35,779 nucleotides of DNA from Bacteroidota bacterium (GTDB taxonomy: Bacteria; Bacteroidota; Bacteroidia; Sphingobacteriales; Sphingobacteriaceae): contig JABDBT010000007.1 of NCBI GenBank assembly GCA_013288465.1, positions 1 through 35,779 of the forward strand. Reading direction: 5' to 3'. Below the pieces are notes generated by a model. That model was not told the DNA's origin. It did not search any database and saw only the letters and a list, made by a program, of their open reading frames with translations. A program made the translations under genes and the position numbers. Shown here piece by piece: positions 33,727 to 35,779 of this stretch. Each line of letters opens with the position of its first letter. Positions within the stretch are counted from its first letter, which is position 1.

Positions 33727-34020
33727 ATGGTAATTATTATCAAAAAAACACTTTCAGCATTTGCGGAGAAACATCCGGAGGCTGCTTTGCCATTAAATAA
33801 TTGGTATAGTATAGCAAAAACAGCTAACTGGAGCAAATTGGCCGATGTAAAGAACATGTTTAATAATGTGGACTATGTTGGAAATAACAGGTATGTTTTC
33901 AATATCAAAGGAAATGATTTTAGACTTGTTACGATGATATTTTTTGATACACGCACCATATTTATACGCTTTATTGGTACACATAAGGAGTATGATAAAA
34001 TAGATTGTTCAACTATTTAA
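33727..34020 (+). CDS. higB: HigB-family mRNA interferase toxin
   Basis: This 97-residue protein matches the HigB toxin family (RelE-like fold): LNNWYSIAKTANWSKLADVK, then VFNIKGNDFRLVTMIFFDTR and FIRFIGTHKEYDKID. These toxins cut mRNA on the ribosome. Toxin-before-antitoxin order with an 11-base gap to higA is normal for HigBA. The final 63 bases of the gene and the next 10 bases of spacer are repeated perfectly, inverted, at the right end of the window (35707-35779), so a second higB tail exists there. Expression is probably repressed by HigA through the palindrome upstream. Confidence 0.93.
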   Translation: MVIIIKKTLSAFAEKHPEAALPLNNWYSIAKTANWSKLADVKNMFNNVDYVGNNRYVFNIKGNDFRLVTMIFFDTRTIFIRFIGTHKEYDKIDCSTI

Positions 34021-34030
34021 AATAAAAAAC
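33958..34030 (+). repeat. Left arm of 73-bp perfect inverted repeat
   Basis: The 3' end of higB (last 20 codons and stop) and the first 10 bases of the higB-higA spacer are identical to the reverse complement of 35707-35779. Identity stops at 34031, one base before the higA start codon. Confidence 0.97.
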
Positions 34031-34031
34031 G

Positions 34032-34418
34032 ATGATCGATAAAATAAGAAACGAAGAACAATACAACCAGGTAATGACGTTGATAGAAACCTTTATAAAA
34101 AAAGCGACTGATGGTGGTGGTTTTCATTCTTTATCAAAAATAGAAGCCGATGAACTAAGCCATATTAGTTTATTGGCCGAGCAGTATGAGGATAATGTAT
34201 TGAAATTAATGCCCTTACCGGTTACTATTAATGCCGTTGTACAACATAAAATAAATGAGTTAAATATAACCCAGGCCAAACTTGCCGAAATATTAGGTTT
34301 GGGGACATCCAAATTATCTCAAATATTAAACGGTAAACGTGAGCCTGACGTTACGTTTTTAAAGGCTATACATAGTAAATTAGGTATTAGCGGCGACTTT
34401 TTGTTAGAAAATGTTTAA
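34032..34418 (+). CDS. higA: HigA-family antitoxin, XRE-type repressor
   Basis: This 128-residue protein has an N-terminal region (about 1-60) that should wrap the toxin and a C-terminal helix-turn-helix of the XRE/Cro type at about 78-122 (ITQAKLAEILGLGTSKLSQI, then LNGKREPDVTFLKAIHSKLG). It neutralises HigB and, with it, represses the operon. The start lies 11 bases after the higB stop, so translation is likely coupled. A hairpin with a T run begins right after its stop. Confidence 0.93.
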   Translation: MIDKIRNEEQYNQVMTLIETFIKKATDGGGFHSLSKIEADELSHISLLAEQYEDNVLKLMPLPVTINAVVQHKINELNITQAKLAEILGLGTSKLSQILNGKREPDVTFLKAIHSKLGISGDFLLENV

Positions 34419-34452
34419 CGGGCTAAAACAACAAAGCCCGATCTGCTTTTTT
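34419..34452 (+). terminator. Terminator after higA
   Basis: CGGGCT (34419-34424) pairs with AGCCCG (34435-34440) and is followed by ATCTGC and six T. It starts at the base after the higA stop codon. Confidence 0.6.
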
Positions 34453-34537
34453 CTATCGCAGGGATATCCGCCGAACGACCTGCAAGGAAGAGAAAATAAA
34501 AATTCGAAATTGAACATCCGAAATCCGATATCGCGCG

Positions 34538-35218
34538 CTATTTTACCAAATTAATATTTTGATAATACAGGTTGCCAACGGGTAAAACCGAGCCATTTAC
34601 CAGTAACTGGTGCCTTTCAATTTTATCAATTTTATTGAGCGCCGCTATAAACGACCGGTGGATACGGATAAATTGCCCTGCGGGAAGCATGGCCTCTACC
34701 TCGGTTATAGTCATGCGCGAGAGGATGGTTTTATCTTTCAATACAAAATTAACGTAGTTGCCCGTAGCCTCCAGGTAACAGATATCTTCAAAGTTTACCC
34801 TCAGTTGCTCATAGCCTGTTTTTAGGAACAGGTAAGTTTTTTTATCGACCGAGCTGTTTCGTAAATTGTAAATTTCATTGGCTTTGTTACAGGCTTTAAT
34901 AAAACGGGTTAGGGCAAATGGTTTTAGCAGGTAGTCGATAGCATCCAGTTCAAAGCTTTCAACTGCATGTTCGGAGTAGGCGGTGGTAAAAATAACCATC
35001 GGCTTTTTGTTGAGGCAGTTTAGCAGGTCGATACCCGAAATGTCGGGCATTTTAATATCCAGGAACAATAGGTCAACCGGTTCATGCTGTAAATATTCCA
35101 TGGCTTTAAAAGCGTCGGTAAACTCTGCTTTTAAATTCAAGAACGGCACCTTAGCCGCATGCGAGCGCACCACTTCTAAAGCTAAAGGTTCGTCATCAAT
35201 GGCAATGGCAGATAACAT
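34538..35218 (-). CDS. LytTR family response regulator
   Basis: This 226-residue two-domain regulator has a receiver at about 1-120 with the acidic pocket (AIDDEP, Asp8-Asp9), the phosphorylation site Asp54 in DLLFLDIKMPD, Thr in VIFTTAYSEHA and Lys in DYLLKPF. A LytTR DNA-binding domain follows at about 128-226 (YLFLKTGYEQLRVNFEDICY, then IRIHRSFIAALNKIDKIE, a typical LytTR core). Partners are usually a LytS/YehU-type histidine kinase encoded next door; none is present here. The upstream gene, 16 bases away on the same strand, is instead a thioredoxin-like ORF. Targets are unknown. It converges on higA. Confidence 0.94.
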   Translation of the reverse strand: MLSAIAIDDEPLALEVVRSHAAKVPFLNLKAEFTDAFKAMEYLQHEPVDLLFLDIKMPDISGIDLLNCLNKKPMVIFTTAYSEHAVESFELDAIDYLLKPFALTRFIKACNKANEIYNLRNSSVDKKTYLFLKTGYEQLRVNFEDICYLEATGNYVNFVLKDKTILSRMTITEVEAMLPAGQFIRIHRSFIAALNKIDKIERHQLLVNGSVLPVGNLYYQNINLVK

Positions 35219-35234
35219 AGGATAAATATAGGGT

Positions 35235-35705
35235 TTATTTGTTCAGTGCAGCTTCTATCTGGCTGTATAATAATTCGCCGTCACTGGGCCGTTTTGCATT
35301 TTTATCTGATAAATTACCATGTGTATCAAAAATAACATAAGTAGGAAATAACCTTGGAACATTACGGGTATTTAACAAGTCGATCCAGATATTTTCCATC
35401 TCTGTCTGGCTCGCACGCACATGATAGCCGGTAAGGTTATGTATGTTCACAAATTCTTTCCACTTTGCAGTGTCTTTATTATAGTCCATTTCCAGGTATA
35501 GGAAAACAACATTTTTATCTTTAAACTTTGTTTTTAATTGAGCGGAATGTTCAACAATTTCCTGTACACAAGGCCCGCACCAGGTTCCCCATATATCAAC
35601 ATAAACTGCTTTACCTTTATAGGGCGCTATCAAATCTTTTAAGGATGTGATCTTTGTATCGGCAGGGATAAAAACAATGTCTTTGTTCTTCTCATTTTCG
35701 GCCAT
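35235..35705 (-). CDS. Thioredoxin-like (TlpA/AhpC-type) domain protein, possibly 5'-truncated
   Basis: This 156-residue thioredoxin-fold domain has the active site WCGPC at 42-46 (VDIWGTWCGPCVQEI) and the cis-Pro121 in LFPTYVIFD. TlpA-type proteins in Bacteroidota are usually exported and often carry a longer N-terminal domain. Here there is no signal peptide, only about 30 residues before the domain, and the sequence reads like the C-terminal part of a larger protein. Its ATG lies at the junction with the inverted repeat: a TAA sits in frame 6 bases upstream, within the repeat spacer. It therefore occupies the place higA holds after the other higB copy. A redox role is clear from the motif; whether the ORF is complete is doubtful. 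Confidence 0.8.
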   Translation of the reverse strand: MAENEKNKDIVFIPADTKITSLKDLIAPYKGKAVYVDIWGTWCGPCVQEIVEHSAQLKTKFKDKNVVFLYLEMDYNKDTAKWKEFVNIHNLTGYHVRASQTEMENIWIDLLNTRNVPRLFPTYVIFDTHGNLSDKNAKRPSDGELLYSQIEAALNK

Positions 35706-35706
35706 G

Positions 35707-35779
35707 GTTTTTTATTTTAAATAGTTGAACAATCTATTTTATCATACTCCTTATGTGTACCAATAAAGCGTATAAATAT
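35707..35779 (-). repeat. Right arm of 73-bp inverted repeat, cut by the window end
   Basis: This is the reverse complement of 33958-34030 with no mismatch over 73 bases. The arm reaches the last base of the window, so its true length is unknown. The arms enclose 1676 bases (34031-35706). Confidence 0.97.
35717..35779 (-). CDS. 3' end of a second higB copy, partial
   Basis: Reading in from the right edge on the minus strand, 20 codons and a stop encode IFIRFIGTHKEYDKIDCSTI, identical to the end of the HigB at 33727-34020. The rest of the gene lies outside the window. The thioredoxin-like ORF starts 11 bases after this stop, the same gap that separates the other higB from higA. Confidence 0.8.
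   Translation of the reverse strand: MFIRFIGTHKEYDKIDCSTI

Noticed and set aside
33958..35779. Reading the 73-bp inverted repeat as the terminal repeats of an insertion sequence.
   Set aside because: There is no transposase between the arms, and the repeated sequence is the coding end of higB rather than a transposon end.

Overview
The window looks like chromosomal DNA of a Bacteroidota bacterium, most likely Sphingobacteriaceae (Mucilaginibacter/Pedobacter type). The evidence is a full-length SprA of the type IX secretion system, head-GIN (DUF2807) proteins, a DUF4292 lipoprotein, a malic enzyme fused to a phosphotransacetylase domain, LytTR regulation, and TAnnTTTG promoter boxes typical of the Bacteroidota housekeeping sigma factor. 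The genus is inferred from gene content only. I saw no rRNA, tRNA, CRISPR array, transposase or phage gene. No gene-free stretch exceeds 300 bases; the longest, 33076-33344, holds nothing I can name.

Layout. Positions 1-3793 (+): the 3' part of an AsmA-like protein, two tandem head-GIN proteins and a PAP2 phosphatase. Positions 3961-17717 (-): tatB-like, tatA, gatA, mltD-like transglycosylase, maeB, ruvA, sprA, broken into units by terminators. The 55-residue tatA was found by reading the sequence directly. Positions 17775-25130 (-): a tightly packed run of amidohydrolase, acylphosphatase, flippase, dut, TPR protein, DUF4292 lipoprotein and an EnvC-like LytM protein. Several of these genes overlap or are separated by only a few bases, and most act in envelope building. 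Positions 25272-30842 (+): rlmN, then an ECF sigma factor, a small membrane protein, a Spy/CpxP-like sensor, a YHYH lipoprotein, a MORN-type repeat protein and an SCO lipoprotein, then comF. Positions 30990-33075 (-): an exported glycine-rich protein and ilvE. Positions 33345-35779: a small membrane protein, a HigB/HigA toxin-antitoxin pair, a LytTR regulator and a thioredoxin-like ORF.

The most unusual structure is at the right end. The last 73 bases are a perfect inverted copy of the 3' end of higB plus its intergenic spacer (33958-34030 against 35707-35779). On the minus strand a second higB tail therefore runs in from outside the window. In place of higA it is followed, at identical spacing, by a short thioredoxin-domain ORF. 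This is either a real inverted duplication/rearrangement or an assembly artefact at a contig end.

The second point of interest is the sigma factor to SCO cluster, which reads like an envelope or metal stress module built around a membrane-anchored Spy-like sensor, a His-rich YHYH lipoprotein and a SCO copper/thiol protein.
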